Under the pieces are notes generated by a model, which searched no databases, was not told the origin of the DNA, and saw nothing but the letters and a program-made list of their open reading frames with translations. Made by a program: the position numbers and the translations under genes. From Candidatus Staskawiczbacteria bacterium RIFCSPHIGHO2_01_FULL_39_25 (GTDB lineage Bacteria; Patescibacteriota; Minisyncoccia; Minisyncoccales; Staskawiczbacteraceae), in assembly GCA_001820095.1 (NCBI GenBank), contig MHOO01000007.1, positions 1-32,188 on the forward strand: a stretch of DNA of 32,188 nucleotides, read 5' to 3'. Below are positions 1-7,546 of this stretch, piece after piece; the first letter of the stretch is position 1; each line of letters begins with the position of its first letter.

Positions 1-2203
1 TTCAAGCGTAACCCAGGTGCAAGTGCAAGACGGCCGGGAAACCACGTGTACGTTTGAAAACACCAAGGGTGCGGGAGCAAAAGGGAAAATAAAAATTGAA
101 AAGGAGGCGTCGGGTGGAGATGGCGAATCATTTGAATTTAGCATAGAAGGCTCCACGAGCACTACGTCACTGGTTACCATATATCAAAATAATGGAACAG
201 AAGATGAGGAGGTGGATGCAGGCACGTATTCTATTACTGAACTCCATCAGGACGGCTGGAAGCTTGATTCTGCTTCTTGCGCTGGTGGCGCCTTTGACCA
301 GGAAGACGACGGTGTATCAAGCGTTATTGTTACTGCCGGCCAAATCACTACGTGTAATTTTGTTAATCGTAGAACCACAGAAGTGGATAAATGCACCGAA
401 GAATACAATACTTGTACCGAAGAATGCGGTGAAGATGATGAATGCTGGGTTGGATGCGCTAATGACTATGATACCTGTACGGATGAATGTACGGTTGAAT
501 ATAATGCCTGCATAGAAGACTGCGGTGAAGATGATACGTGTATGGTTGGGTGCGCAAATGACTATGATATGTGTACCGACGATCCAGAACAAGAGAAAGG
601 AATCCTAAAAATCATCAAGGAAACTAATAGCGGCGACGGAACCTTTGATTATTACATTGAGCCAACATCTTCATCATCATCCAACACCTGCGACACCGAC
701 TACGATCAATGCCAAAGCAATTGTTTCAGCTCTCCTACCTGCATGCAGGATTGCGAGGATCAGTACATACTATGCCAAGCGGCATCGGAAGAAGAGTCGG
801 GGTCATCGGAAGAAGACCAATGCACCGCTGACTACAACGCATGCATAGATGAATGCGGAGAGGATAACGACTGCCAGATTTTCTGCAATGCCGAGTATGA
901 GGCGTGCGCGGAAGGTCAAACAATCTACCCCGAAATCCAAACCGCCAGCGTTACCACTGACGAGGGAGTAGGTTCAAGCGACCCAATAGAATTACAAGGG
1001 TCATCAACTAACACCTGCGATGATGAATACGATGCCTGCGTGGAAGGCTGTGGTGATGATGATGAATGTTCTGTCGGATGTGGTAATGCCTTAGATACTT
1101 GTACAGATGATGCAGAGGCAGAAGCAAAAACCTACACCGTCACCGAAGAAGTCCCTGATGGCTGGGAGTTTGAATCAGTGCAATGCCTTGATGGAGAGGG
1201 AAATGAGGTGGGAACGCCCGGAGAAGATGGCGAGGCAAGCATTACCGATGTGGAGGTGGTACAGGGGCAGATTACTACCTGCATGTTTAAGAATAAATTA
1301 AGCAGCTTGCTTATTGTTAAATATACCGAAGGCGGGGACGATACCTTTAATTATTCCATTAGGCCTACCCCGGAAACCAATCAATGTATTACTGACTACA
1401 ATGCTTGCATAGAAGATTGCGGTGATGACGACGAATGTTCAGTGGGATGCGGCAACGAATATGATACATGTTCAGATGAGTCGGAGGCGTCAGAGGGCGA
1501 CCAATGCACCACTGACTACGAAGCTTGCGTAGAAGACTGCGGAGATGACGATGAATGCTCCGTTGGATGCGGAAATGGCTACGATACCTGTTCAGATGAG
1601 CAAATAAACTTCCCAGAGGTTAAAACCGCCAGTGTTACCACAGAAGATGGAGAAGGCTGGAGTAATCCGATTGATTTAAGCGCTTCTTCATCGCCTTCAT
1701 CATCCAACACCTGCGATGCTGACTACGACCAATGCCAAAGCAATTGTTTCAGCTCTCCTACCTGCATGCAGGATTGCGAGGATCAGTACATACTATGCCA
1801 AGCGGCATCGGAAGAAGAGTCGGGGTCATCGGAAGAAGACCAATGCACCGCTGACTACAACGCATGCATAGATGAATGCGGAGAGGATAACGACTGCCAG
1901 ATTTTCTGCAATGCCGAGTATGAGGCGTGCGCGGAAGAGTCAGTTGTAAAAAAATGGGATGTTATTGAAGAAGTTCCCGAAGGCTGGGAGTTTGAGTCAG
2001 CTGTTTGTACCAACGAGGCGGGAGACGAAGTGGGAACACCTGGCGAAGATGGCGAGCCGGGAGTCACAGGAATAGACATTTCCGAAGGAGAATCCATTAT
2101 CTGTGAATTCTACAATAAAGCCAAAAAACCCGAACGGCAGGAAAGATCAAGCGGCAGTGATGTGAAAATTTATGTCCCCTTATTCCCAACTGACCGGCCG
2201 TAA
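1..2203 (+). CDS. giant acidic Cys-rich surface protein, 5' partial
   Basis: The reading frame is open from the first bases of the window, so the gene starts upstream; a GTG at 17 is just an internal codon. At least 734 codons are present. Visible fold: three prealbumin/SpaA-like beta domains, recognised by recurring phrases such as GDGTFDYYI, EEVPDGWEFES and a closing TTC-x-F-x-N-K. Around and inside these sit nine 29-residue modules with exact spacing C-x6-C-x3-C-x5-C-x3-C-x6-C, at nt 392-478, 488-574, 689-775, 821-907, 1016-1102, 1385-1471, 1505-1591, 1712-1798 and 1844-1930. Modules 3-5 and 6-9 interrupt domains 2 and 3 at loops. The protein is very rich in Asp and Glu. There is no C-terminal membrane segment or LPxTG; it ends in a basic stretch then PLFPTDRP. 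I infer an exported, disulfide-rich cell-surface adhesin or stalk protein; the family of the Cys module is not one I recognise. Confidence 0.8.
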   Translation, partial: SSVTQVQVQDGRETTCTFENTKGAGAKGKIKIEKEASGGDGESFEFSIEGSTSTTSLVTIYQNNGTEDEEVDAGTYSITELHQDGWKLDSASCAGGAFDQEDDGVSSVIVTAGQITTCNFVNRRTTEVDKCTEEYNTCTEECGEDDECWVGCANDYDTCTDECTVEYNACIEDCGEDDTCMVGCANDYDMCTDDPEQEKGILKIIKETNSGDGTFDYYIEPTSSSSSNTCDTDYDQCQSNCFSSPTCMQDCEDQYILCQAASEEESGSSEEDQCTADYNACIDECGEDNDCQIFCNAEYEACAEGQTIYPEIQTASVTTDEGVGSSDPIELQGSSTNTCDDEYDACVEGCGDDDECSVGCGNALDTCTDDAEAEAKTYTVTEEVPDGWEFESVQCLDGEGNEVGTPGEDGEASITDVEVVQGQITTCMFKNKLSSLLIVKYTEGGDDTFNYSIRPTPETNQCITDYNACIEDCGDDDECSVGCGNEYDTCSDESEASEGDQCTTDYEACVEDCGDDDECSVGCGNGYDTCSDEQINFPEVKTASVTTEDGEGWSNPIDLSASSSPSSSNTCDADYDQCQSNCFSSPTCMQDCEDQYILCQAASEEESGSSEEDQCTADYNACIDECGEDNDCQIFCNAEYEACAEESVVKKWDVIEEVPEGWEFESAVCTNEAGDEVGTPGEDGEPGVTGIDISEGESIICEFYNKAKKPERQERSSGSDVKIYVPLFPTDRP
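674..914 (+). repeat. 241 bp direct repeat, copy 1
   Basis: Encodes Cys modules 3 and 4 plus the Ser/Glu linker between them. It matches 1697-1937 (offset 1023 bp, in frame) with only four mismatches, all near its 5' end, by eye. Other modules in the gene are far more diverged at the DNA level, so this copy pair is recent or kept alike by gene conversion. Confidence 0.9.
1697..1937 (+). repeat. 241 bp direct repeat, copy 2
   Basis: Second copy of the 674-914 repeat, encoding Cys modules 8 and 9. The two copies occupy different loops of successive prealbumin-like domains (before the PEIQTASVTT strand in one, after the equivalent strand in the other), so the block has moved relative to its host domain. 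Confidence 0.9.
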
Positions 2204-2352
2204 TATTTCCCCCAATTTACTTTAATAGAGATATTAGTTAAAATATATAATTAATTAAGTATTTATTGTTCGTACTAGGTCGATACGAAAAAAATAGTAA
2301 ATATGCTAAGTATTTTTGCACTATTCTAAAATAATGCAAAAATGCTTGGAAA

Positions 2353-2358
2353 TATAAT
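2353..2358 (+). promoter_or_regulatory. candidate -10 box for the FKBP gene
   Basis: TATAAT ends 8 nt before the ATG at 2367, which would give a leaderless transcript. No good -35 is visible at the right distance. An inverted repeat, TTTTTGCA (2313-2320) and TGCAAAAA (2335-2342), lies just upstream and could be a regulatory site or chance in AT-rich DNA. Confidence 0.4.
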
Positions 2359-2366
2359 TTAAAAAA

Positions 2367-2831
2367 ATGCAAAAAACAGTCTTAATATTAATTATCATTG
2401 TACTGTTAATTGGGGTAATTTTAGGAATATATTTCCTAACCATGAGTTCTAATAACGGTACGGTTCCGGCTGCCAACCAAAATACCAAGTCAAATAACTT
2501 TGAAATCCAAGGCATGAAAGTTGAAATACTAAAACAGGGAAGCGGAGAGGCGGTAAAAGCAGGGGACAGGGCTACGGTTCATTACGTAGGCACCTTGCAA
2601 GATGGAAAAAAGTTTGATTCAAGCATTGATAGGAATGCTCCGTTTACCTTTACGGTAGGGGAAGGCAGGGTGATTAAGGGTTGGGATTTGGGAGTGGTAG
2701 GAATGAAAGTTGGAGAGAAGAGAAAATTAACTATTCCGCCTGAATTAGCATACGGATCAGTAGGGTTCTTAATGATCCCCAAGAACGCAACATTAACCTT
2801 TGAGGTTGAATTACTGAAAATTAACCAGTAG
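2367..2831 (+). CDS. membrane-anchored FKBP-type peptidyl-prolyl isomerase
   Basis: 154 residues. Residues 4-25 form one hydrophobic helix with no lipobox or clear cleavage site, followed by an Asn/Thr linker and a single FKBP domain (about 45-154). Family hallmarks are visible: VHYVGTLQDGKKFDSS, the VIKGWDLGVVGMKVGE core and the closing NATLTFEVELL. The usual flap motif GxGxxIPPN is shortened to VGFLMIPKN. FKBPs catalyse cis-trans isomerisation of X-Pro bonds; the anchor places this one outside the membrane, where it would help fold exported proteins. Single-gene unit: its own -10 box upstream and a strong terminator right after the stop. No Shine-Dalgarno. Confidence 0.92.
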   Translation: MQKTVLILIIIVLLIGVILGIYFLTMSSNNGTVPAANQNTKSNNFEIQGMKVEILKQGSGEAVKAGDRATVHYVGTLQDGKKFDSSIDRNAPFTFTVGEGRVIKGWDLGVVGMKVGEKRKLTIPPELAYGSVGFLMIPKNATLTFEVELLKINQ

Positions 2832-2841
2832 GAGGTATTCT

Positions 2842-2879
2842 AAAAAACCGTCCCGACTTCGGTCGCGGACGGTTTTTTT
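2842..2879 (+). terminator. intrinsic terminator after FKBP
   Basis: AAACCGTCC pairs with GGACGGTTT, and the loop itself closes with an inner CGAC-TTCG-GTCG stem (a stable C(UUCG)G tetraloop) and one bulged C. A run of seven T follows. The AT side flows directly into the promoter of the next gene. Confidence 0.93.
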
Positions 2880-2880
2880 G

Positions 2881-2889
2881 TGGTAAAAT
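2881..2889 (+). promoter_or_regulatory. extended -10 promoter of the RnfD-FNR gene
   Basis: TG-G-TAAAAT is an extended -10 (TGnTATAAT type). The ATG at 2898 begins 8 nt after it, so transcription should start at or next to the start codon. The same TGGTAAAAT string occurs upstream of caxA. Confidence 0.5.
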
Positions 2890-2897
2890 ACTTATAT

Positions 2898-4424
2898 ATG
2901 TTTACGATAATCAATATAGACAATTTCCTTAATAGAATAACAATGTATAGGCTTGCATTGTACTGCCTTATATTTTTATGGTTGGCAGGATTTCTTTCAT
3001 CATTTTTTGGCATACTGCCATTTGCTCCCCAGGATCTCATTTTTTCTTCAGCGGTCATAATAATTGCATCCGCAGCGATCAATGCCGCACTTTCATATCT
3101 TTTTAAAGCCCCGTCAAATACAGAATCAACCTATATTACAGCGCTTATTTTAGCGTTAATCATAGGCCCTGAAAAAAGTCTTTCGGGCTTCCTGCCCTTA
3201 ATAATAGTAAGCGCATTAGCGATAACATCAAAATACATCGTAGCCATCAATAAAAAGCATGTTTTTAATCCCGTTGCTTTTGCCATTGTCTTTGCTCCGT
3301 ATCTGTTCTATTACTACCCAAGCTGGTGGATTAGCAGTCCCTATTTGGCGCCATGGGTACTCCTCATAGGCTTTTTAATTGTAAGAAAGTTGCAAAGGAC
3401 TGACCTTGTAGCAAGTTTCCTACTCGTTTATCTGGCAGTTTCATTGGGCGCCAGTACGCTAAACCTTGAGAATATTATTTTTCAAATAAAAAATATAGTG
3501 GCATACTCGCCAATATTATTTTTTACCTTTGTTATGTTAGTAGAACCCGCCACCACTCCTTCTACCAGACTATTAAGGATGCTCTATGGGTCATTGGTGG
3601 CGTTCTTGCTTGCGCCGTTTATACATATTGGCAGCCTTTACTTTTCACTAGAGTCAGCACTGTTAATCGGCAATATATTTTCTTTCCTTGTCAGTTCTAA
3701 GAGAAAATGGATTTTAACATTACGCCGCAAGGAAATAGTTTCCCATAACACAGTTAATTTTGCCTTTGATGCTGCAAAAAAGATATCATTTAAGCCGGGC
3801 CAGTATTTAGAATGGACATTGCCCCACCATCCCCAAGATGCCAGGGGAATGAGGCGTTATTTTACGATTGCCTCAAGTCCTACGGAAAAACAAATGATGC
3901 TGGGAGTTAAATTCTATGAAAAGCCAAGCTCTTATAAGAAAACTTTGGCTTCTTTGAATCTAGGTGAAAAAGTAACAGCTGCCCAATTGGCGGGTGAGTT
4001 TATTATGCCGAATGATAAAAGTAAAAAACTGGTTTTTTTGGCCGGGGGCATTGGCATAACTCCCTTCAGGTCAATGATTAAATATCTTTTAGATATTAAA
4101 GAAAAACGGGATATTATCTTGTTATATGCAAATAAAAGTGTTCATGATATTGCTTATAAAGAAGTTTTTGACCAAGCGGAAAAAGAGCTTGGTATCCAGG
4201 TGGCATATATATTAGAAAAAGCATCTGAAAATTCACCCTATTTTAATGTTAGGCAAGGTATTATTAATAAGGATTTTATTATGGAGAAAGTACCTGATTT
4301 TAAAGAAAGGATTTTTTACATTTCGGGTCCAAAATCAATGATTGATTCTTTTAAGAAAACCCTTAAAGAAATCGGCGCGCAAAAACACCATATTAAAACA
4401 GACTTCTTTCCTGGCTATACATAA
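2898..4424 (+). CDS. RnfD/NqrB-like membrane domain fused to ferredoxin-NAD(P)H reductase domain
   Basis: 508 residues from ATG 2898, chosen over GTG 2880 (inside the promoter) because of the extended -10 8 nt upstream; ATG 2943 is another option. Residues about 15-265 are a multi-helix membrane domain resembling RnfD/NqrB, with the HVFNP motif near residue 121 and EPATTP near 216. A Thr for covalent FMN cannot be assigned with confidence because the preceding SG of the RnfD/NqrB motif is missing. Residues about 270-508 are an FNR-type reductase: RRYFTIASS (FAD phosphate/isoalloxazine loop, about 319), GGIGITPF (NAD(P) pyrophosphate loop, about 383) and ISGPKSM near the C-terminus. It probably moves electrons between cytoplasmic NAD(P)H and a membrane or outside acceptor. 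No other Rnf or Nqr subunit is in the window. A cupredoxin gene follows. Confidence 0.82.
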   Translation: MFTIINIDNFLNRITMYRLALYCLIFLWLAGFLSSFFGILPFAPQDLIFSSAVIIIASAAINAALSYLFKAPSNTESTYITALILALIIGPEKSLSGFLPLIIVSALAITSKYIVAINKKHVFNPVAFAIVFAPYLFYYYPSWWISSPYLAPWVLLIGFLIVRKLQRTDLVASFLLVYLAVSLGASTLNLENIIFQIKNIVAYSPILFFTFVMLVEPATTPSTRLLRMLYGSLVAFLLAPFIHIGSLYFSLESALLIGNIFSFLVSSKRKWILTLRRKEIVSHNTVNFAFDAAKKISFKPGQYLEWTLPHHPQDARGMRRYFTIASSPTEKQMMLGVKFYEKPSSYKKTLASLNLGEKVTAAQLAGEFIMPNDKSKKLVFLAGGIGITPFRSMIKYLLDIKEKRDIILLYANKSVHDIAYKEVFDQAEKELGIQVAYILEKASENSPYFNVRQGIINKDFIMEKVPDFKERIFYISGPKSMIDSFKKTLKEIGAQKHHIKTDFFPGYT

Positions 4425-4458
4425 CTACATTTTAGCGGTATAGTAAGTTTTATATATT

Positions 4459-4648
4459 ATTAATAACCTTGAATTACGAACTGCCAGTTTGAAAAGCCAG
4501 TTTCAGGTCTTTTCCCCAAATTTGGGTCGCAAATTCGCTATAATTTTTTCCCGTAGCCTTTGGCTACGATAAAAAATTCTATCAAATTTCCGCCTTCCAA
4601 ATTTGGGCAAAATCCTCTGAAGGCATTTCGTAATTCAAGGTAATAATT
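4459..4648. repeat. ~190 bp imperfect palindrome (MITE-like)
   Basis: The ends CCTTGAATTACGAA (4467-4480) and TTCGTAATTCAAGG (4627-4640) are exact reverse complements. Internal blocks also pair: CCCAAATTTG with CAAATTTGGG, AATTTTTT with AAAAAATT, and at the centre CGTAGCC-TTT-GGCTACG (4552-4568). The whole gene gap folds as one long interrupted hairpin. No ORF inside. It resembles a non-autonomous inverted-repeat element; no target-site duplication is clear. Confidence 0.7.
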
Positions 4649-4660
4649 ATTTCATTTTCT

Positions 4661-5146
4661 ATGAACAAATATATTATTCCGGGCATTATAGTTATTGCCC
4701 TTCTTGCAGGAGGATACTTTGTATTTACTAGCAATAATCTTGCCGGGTTATCGCAAAACCCTAACCAGCAATCTAGTGAAGTCCAACAGCAGTTAAATGG
4801 CACCGTTGAAAATACTGTTACGGTGGTGCCTGCAAATCACGAGGTTATATATACTGATCCCGGTTACTCGCCATCAGAGTTAATCATAAAAATAGGGGAT
4901 ACCGTTACATTTAAAAACCAAAGCTCAAGAGAGATATGGACAGGTTCGGCCATGCATCCTGTTCATACCGCCTATAGCGGCACGTCATTGCAGCAGCATT
5001 GCCCTGATCCATCAAACACTTCATTTGACCAATGCAAATCAGAACAGCCTGGCACGTCATGGTCGTTTACGTTTACTAAAGCGGGAACATGGGGATATCA
5101 TAACCACGTCAACGCTTCCCACTTTGGGAAGATTATTGTAAAGTAA
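4661..5146 (+). CDS. membrane-anchored cupredoxin with a His-rich (non-type-1) metal site
   Basis: 161 residues: one N-terminal helix (about 4-23), a Gln/Asn linker, then a cupredoxin beta domain from about 55. Candidate ligands are His99 and His102 (MHPVHT) and His147, His149 and His154 in GYHNHVNASHFGK. The Cys expected before the C-terminal His in plastocyanin is replaced by His147, so a blue type-1 site is not expected; a type-2-like all-His site is more likely. Cys114 and Cys125 could form a disulfide. The family is recognisable as plastocyanin/azurin-like; its partner is unknown. It sits 236 bp downstream of the RnfD-FNR fusion, beyond the palindrome, and ends at a strong terminator, so it may be an outside electron carrier or a copper-binding protein. 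Confidence 0.82.
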   Translation: MNKYIIPGIIVIALLAGGYFVFTSNNLAGLSQNPNQQSSEVQQQLNGTVENTVTVVPANHEVIYTDPGYSPSELIIKIGDTVTFKNQSSREIWTGSAMHPVHTAYSGTSLQQHCPDPSNTSFDQCKSEQPGTSWSFTFTKAGTWGYHNHVNASHFGKIIVK

Positions 5147-5163
5147 AACCTAAGGATCCGATA

Positions 5164-5202
5164 AACAGCCCTACGCTTTGAAGCGCAGGGCTGTTTTCTT
5201 TT
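5164..5202 (+). terminator. intrinsic terminator after cupredoxin
   Basis: AACAGCCCTACGCTT pairs with AAGCGCAGGGCTGTT across a TG loop with one A-C mismatch, followed by TTCTTTT. Its T tract touches the -35 box of the typA promoter. Confidence 0.92.
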
Positions 5203-5229
5203 GACATTAATGTTTTTTTATTATATAAT
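5201..5229 (+). promoter_or_regulatory. consensus promoter of typA, leaderless
   Basis: TTGACA (5201-5206), a 17-bp spacer and TATAAT (5224-5229): a perfect sigma-70-type match. The ATG at 5237 lies 7 nt after the -10, where transcription should begin, so the mRNA has no room for a ribosome-binding site. Confidence 0.9.
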
Positions 5230-5236
5230 CCCTTCT

Positions 5237-7045
5237 ATGAATAAGATTAGGAATATCGCTATTATTGCCCACGTAGATCACGGAAAAACCACCTTAGTGG
5301 ATGCGCTTTTGCGGCAGTCAAAAACCCAGATGAAAAAAGAAGTTGCCGCGCAGGAAATGATTATGGACAGCAATGAATTGGAACGGGAGCGGGGGATTAC
5401 CATTTTTTCTAAAAATGCTTCGGTGCAATTCAATGGGATAAAAATAAATATCATTGATACTCCGGGCCACGCCGACTTTGGCGGAGAAGTAGAGCGGGTA
5501 CTCAACATGGCTGACGGATGCCTATTGCTTATTGACGCAAAAGAAGGACCAATGCCCCAAACCAGATTTGTGCTGAAAAAAGCTTTAGAAATGGGCCATA
5601 AGATTATTGTGGTTATCAATAAAATAGATAAGCCGGGGGCACGGCCGCAATTTGCATTAGAAGCTACTCTTGAACTTTTCTTGGAATTGGGCGCGGGAGA
5701 CCATTCCTTGGATTTTCCAGTGGTCTATGCTTCGGGCCGTGATGGAAAGGCGGGATTGCAGCCAGATTTGGAAAAGATGGAAAATATCAACCCGATTTTT
5801 GATGCCATTGTCCAGCATATTCCTTCGCCCATTGCCGATATCCAAAAACCGTTGCAGATGCTGGTTACTTCTATTAGCGCAGATAATTTTAAAGGAAGAA
5901 TAGCGGTGGGGAGGGTATATAACGGATCTATAAAGTCCGGCCAGGAGATAATCCAAATAAATCGGCAGGGGATGCAAAAGAAATACCGGCTGACCTCCCT
6001 TATGACCTTTTCCGGATTGCAAAGAATTGAAACTGATACCATTGAAGCTGGTGATATTGCCGCCATTGCCGGCATAAGCGATGCCACAATTGGTGAAACT
6101 ATTACTGATCCTGAAAACCCTCAAGCGCTTCCCATAATTAATATTGAGGAACCGACGGTGAAAATGACATTCATGGTCAATGATTCTCCGTTTGCCGGAA
6201 AAGAAGGCGAATTCTGCACGTCGCGCCAGATACGCGAACGCTTGTTTAAAGAACTAGAAACCGATGTAGCGTTAAAGATTGAAGAAAGCGAAGGAAACTG
6301 GATTGTGGCGGGCCGAGGAGAGCTGCACTTAGCTATTTTAATTGAACGGTTGAGAAGAGAGAGGTATGAGTTCCAAGTTTCACGGCCGCAGGTTATTATG
6401 CGACAAATTGACGGTAAAACCATGTGCCCTTATGAAAAAGTGTTTATTGAAGTTCCCGAAAAATACCACGGGGCAGTAATGCAAAAACTGGGGGCTCGGA
6501 AAGGCGAGCTGAAAGAAATGAGAAGCCATGAAACAACGGTTTTTTTAGAATTTATTATTCCTACCAAAGGGCTTTTCGGCTACCGGTCAGAGTTCTTAAC
6601 TGATACTAAGGGACTTGGCATCATGAACACCAGTTTTCACCAGTATATGCCAGACCCGGGAAATTGGAAAGAAAGATCGCAGGGTTCGCTGGTGGCTTCC
6701 GAATCAGGCGATACTAATTTATACGGATTAATTAATGTGCAGGACAGGGGAGTGCTGTTCTTTGGCCATGGGGTACCGGTGTACCAGGGGCAGGTGATGG
6801 GGCAGAATTCCAGGTCAGAAGATATTAGGGTGAATGTATGCAAAACAAAACAGCTTTCCAATATGCGGTCTAAGGGCGAAGGGTCAGATGAGCATTTTAA
6901 CACCCCAAAAACGATGGGGCTGGAAGACGCTTTGGAATATATTGGGGATGACGAGTTAGTAGAAATAACCCCAAAAAATATCCGTATTAGGAAAACATAC
7001 CTCACGGAAATAGAAGCCAAAAGGGCAGAACGGCAAAGCAAGTAG
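5237..7045 (+). CDS. typA: TypA/BipA ribosome-associated GTPase
   Basis: 602 residues from ATG 5237. An upstream in-frame ATG/TTG extension is rejected because it would start inside the -35 box. EF-G-like translational GTPase: AHVDHGKTT (G1, residues about 10-18), RGIT (G2), DTPGHADFGGEVER (G3), NKIDKPGARP (G4), then beta-barrel, EF-G III/V-like domains and the TypA-specific C-terminal domain with GTKGLFGYRSEFLTDTKG-like and SQGSLVASESG phrases. Length matches the family (about 600). TypA acts on 50S ribosome assembly and stress or cold adaptation. It is a single-gene unit. Confidence 0.97.
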   Translation: MNKIRNIAIIAHVDHGKTTLVDALLRQSKTQMKKEVAAQEMIMDSNELERERGITIFSKNASVQFNGIKINIIDTPGHADFGGEVERVLNMADGCLLLIDAKEGPMPQTRFVLKKALEMGHKIIVVINKIDKPGARPQFALEATLELFLELGAGDHSLDFPVVYASGRDGKAGLQPDLEKMENINPIFDAIVQHIPSPIADIQKPLQMLVTSISADNFKGRIAVGRVYNGSIKSGQEIIQINRQGMQKKYRLTSLMTFSGLQRIETDTIEAGDIAAIAGISDATIGETITDPENPQALPIINIEEPTVKMTFMVNDSPFAGKEGEFCTSRQIRERLFKELETDVALKIEESEGNWIVAGRGELHLAILIERLRRERYEFQVSRPQVIMRQIDGKTMCPYEKVFIEVPEKYHGAVMQKLGARKGELKEMRSHETTVFLEFIIPTKGLFGYRSEFLTDTKGLGIMNTSFHQYMPDPGNWKERSQGSLVASESGDTNLYGLINVQDRGVLFFGHGVPVYQGQVMGQNSRSEDIRVNVCKTKQLSNMRSKGEGSDEHFNTPKTMGLEDALEYIGDDELVEITPKNIRIRKTYLTEIEAKRAERQSK

Positions 7046-7068
7046 AAATTTCAGAAAAAAGCAAAGTA

Positions 7069-7097
7069 TTGACAAGGGTTTTTTAGTATGCTATAAT
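7069..7097 (+). promoter_or_regulatory. consensus extended promoter of the small orphan gene
   Basis: TTGACA (7069-7074), 17-bp spacer, TATAAT (7092-7097), plus TG-C just before the -10. This is one of the best sigma-70-type promoters in the window. Unlike the others it lies 133 bp before its start codon. Confidence 0.92.
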
Positions 7098-7103
7098 GGA
7101 GAT

Positions 7104-7230
7104 ATAGGTGGATTTTTAATTCTGACCTGTTATAGTGAGTTTGAAGAAGGGTGTGTTGCTCTTCTGGGGGTGACCCGAGATATCTTGTTGCCATGGCAAG
7201 TGATCTCATGGAAGTAAAGGAGGACATATC
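7104..7230 (+). promoter_or_regulatory. structured 5' leader with strong ribosome-binding site
   Basis: Predicted untranslated leader of about 127 nt. It can form GAAGA/TCTTC (7144-7165) and a longer stem GAGAT-CTTG...CAAG-ATCTC (7178-7208) capped by the palindrome TTGCCATGGCAA (7188-7199). AAAGGAGG (7216-7223) ends 7 nt before the ATG at 7231. I match it to no known riboswitch. Confidence 0.55.
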
Positions 7231-7422
7231 ATGGCTATCCAGAAGAATCTGCGGCGCAGGGTTAAAACGGGAGTTATACGGCTTCGCCGTCCCATCCCTA
7301 ATGAGCGCGAGGAGGCTGAACGCCTCTTCATGCTGAATCTTCTGTCGGACTTCAGTCCGGCAGAGATCAAGCAAAGGGCCTACGATGGCCCGGAACAAAC
7401 CGTCGAGGTTTGCCTCGACTAA
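7231..7422 (+). CDS. small orphan protein (63 aa)
   Basis: 63 residues, not recognised. The N-terminus is strongly basic (QKNLRRRVKTGVIRLRR) and the rest acidic and amphipathic, with no membrane segment or Cys pair. It is supported as a real gene by the consensus promoter and an ideal GGAGG 7 nt before the ATG. The DNA is clearly GC-richer than its neighbours and dense with short perfect hairpins inside the frame: ACGGC-TTC-GCCGT (7278-7290), GAGGC-TGAAC-GCCTC and CGGAC-TTCA-GTCCG. This suggests either a transferred gene or a structured RNA that happens to have a frame. An overlapping frame starting upstream lacks a ribosome site. Confidence 0.6.
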   Translation: MAIQKNLRRRVKTGVIRLRRPIPNEREEAERLFMLNLLSDFSPAEIKQRAYDGPEQTVEVCLD

Positions 7423-7440
7423 TAGCACAACGTTTTTTTT
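7402..7440 (+). terminator. candidate terminator of the small orphan gene
   Basis: Perfect stem GTCGAGG-TTTG-CCTCGAC (7402-7419) over the last codons, followed 13 nt later by eight T (7433-7440). The gap between stem and T tract is longer than usual. Confidence 0.4.
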
Positions 7441-7528
7441 CACATGGGGCATGGATTCTGATCCAGCCCCTATTTTATTTATAGCAAAGGCAGTATAATA
7501 AAGTAAAATTAATTTCAAATTCAAAATT

Positions 7529-7546
7529 CCTGCCTGCGCAGGCAGG
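7529..7546. repeat. GC-rich 18 bp perfect palindrome
   Basis: CCTGCCTGCGCAGGCAGG is a perfect palindrome in otherwise very AT-rich intergenic DNA (7423-7634). The rest of that gap is low-complexity repetition of AAATTTGAAATTTA and TTTATCATT units with no gene. A related GCCTGCCGG palindrome occurs at 29284. Confidence 0.8.

Noticed and set aside
5201-5236. Upstream in-frame extension of typA
   Set aside because: It would begin within the -35 box of the typA promoter; MNKIRNIAIIAHVDHGKTT is the family-typical start.
7051-7524. 157-codon minus-strand frame over the small orphan gene
   Set aside because: Antisense to the promoter, leader and terminator signals of the plus strand and has no start signals; composition is a shadow.
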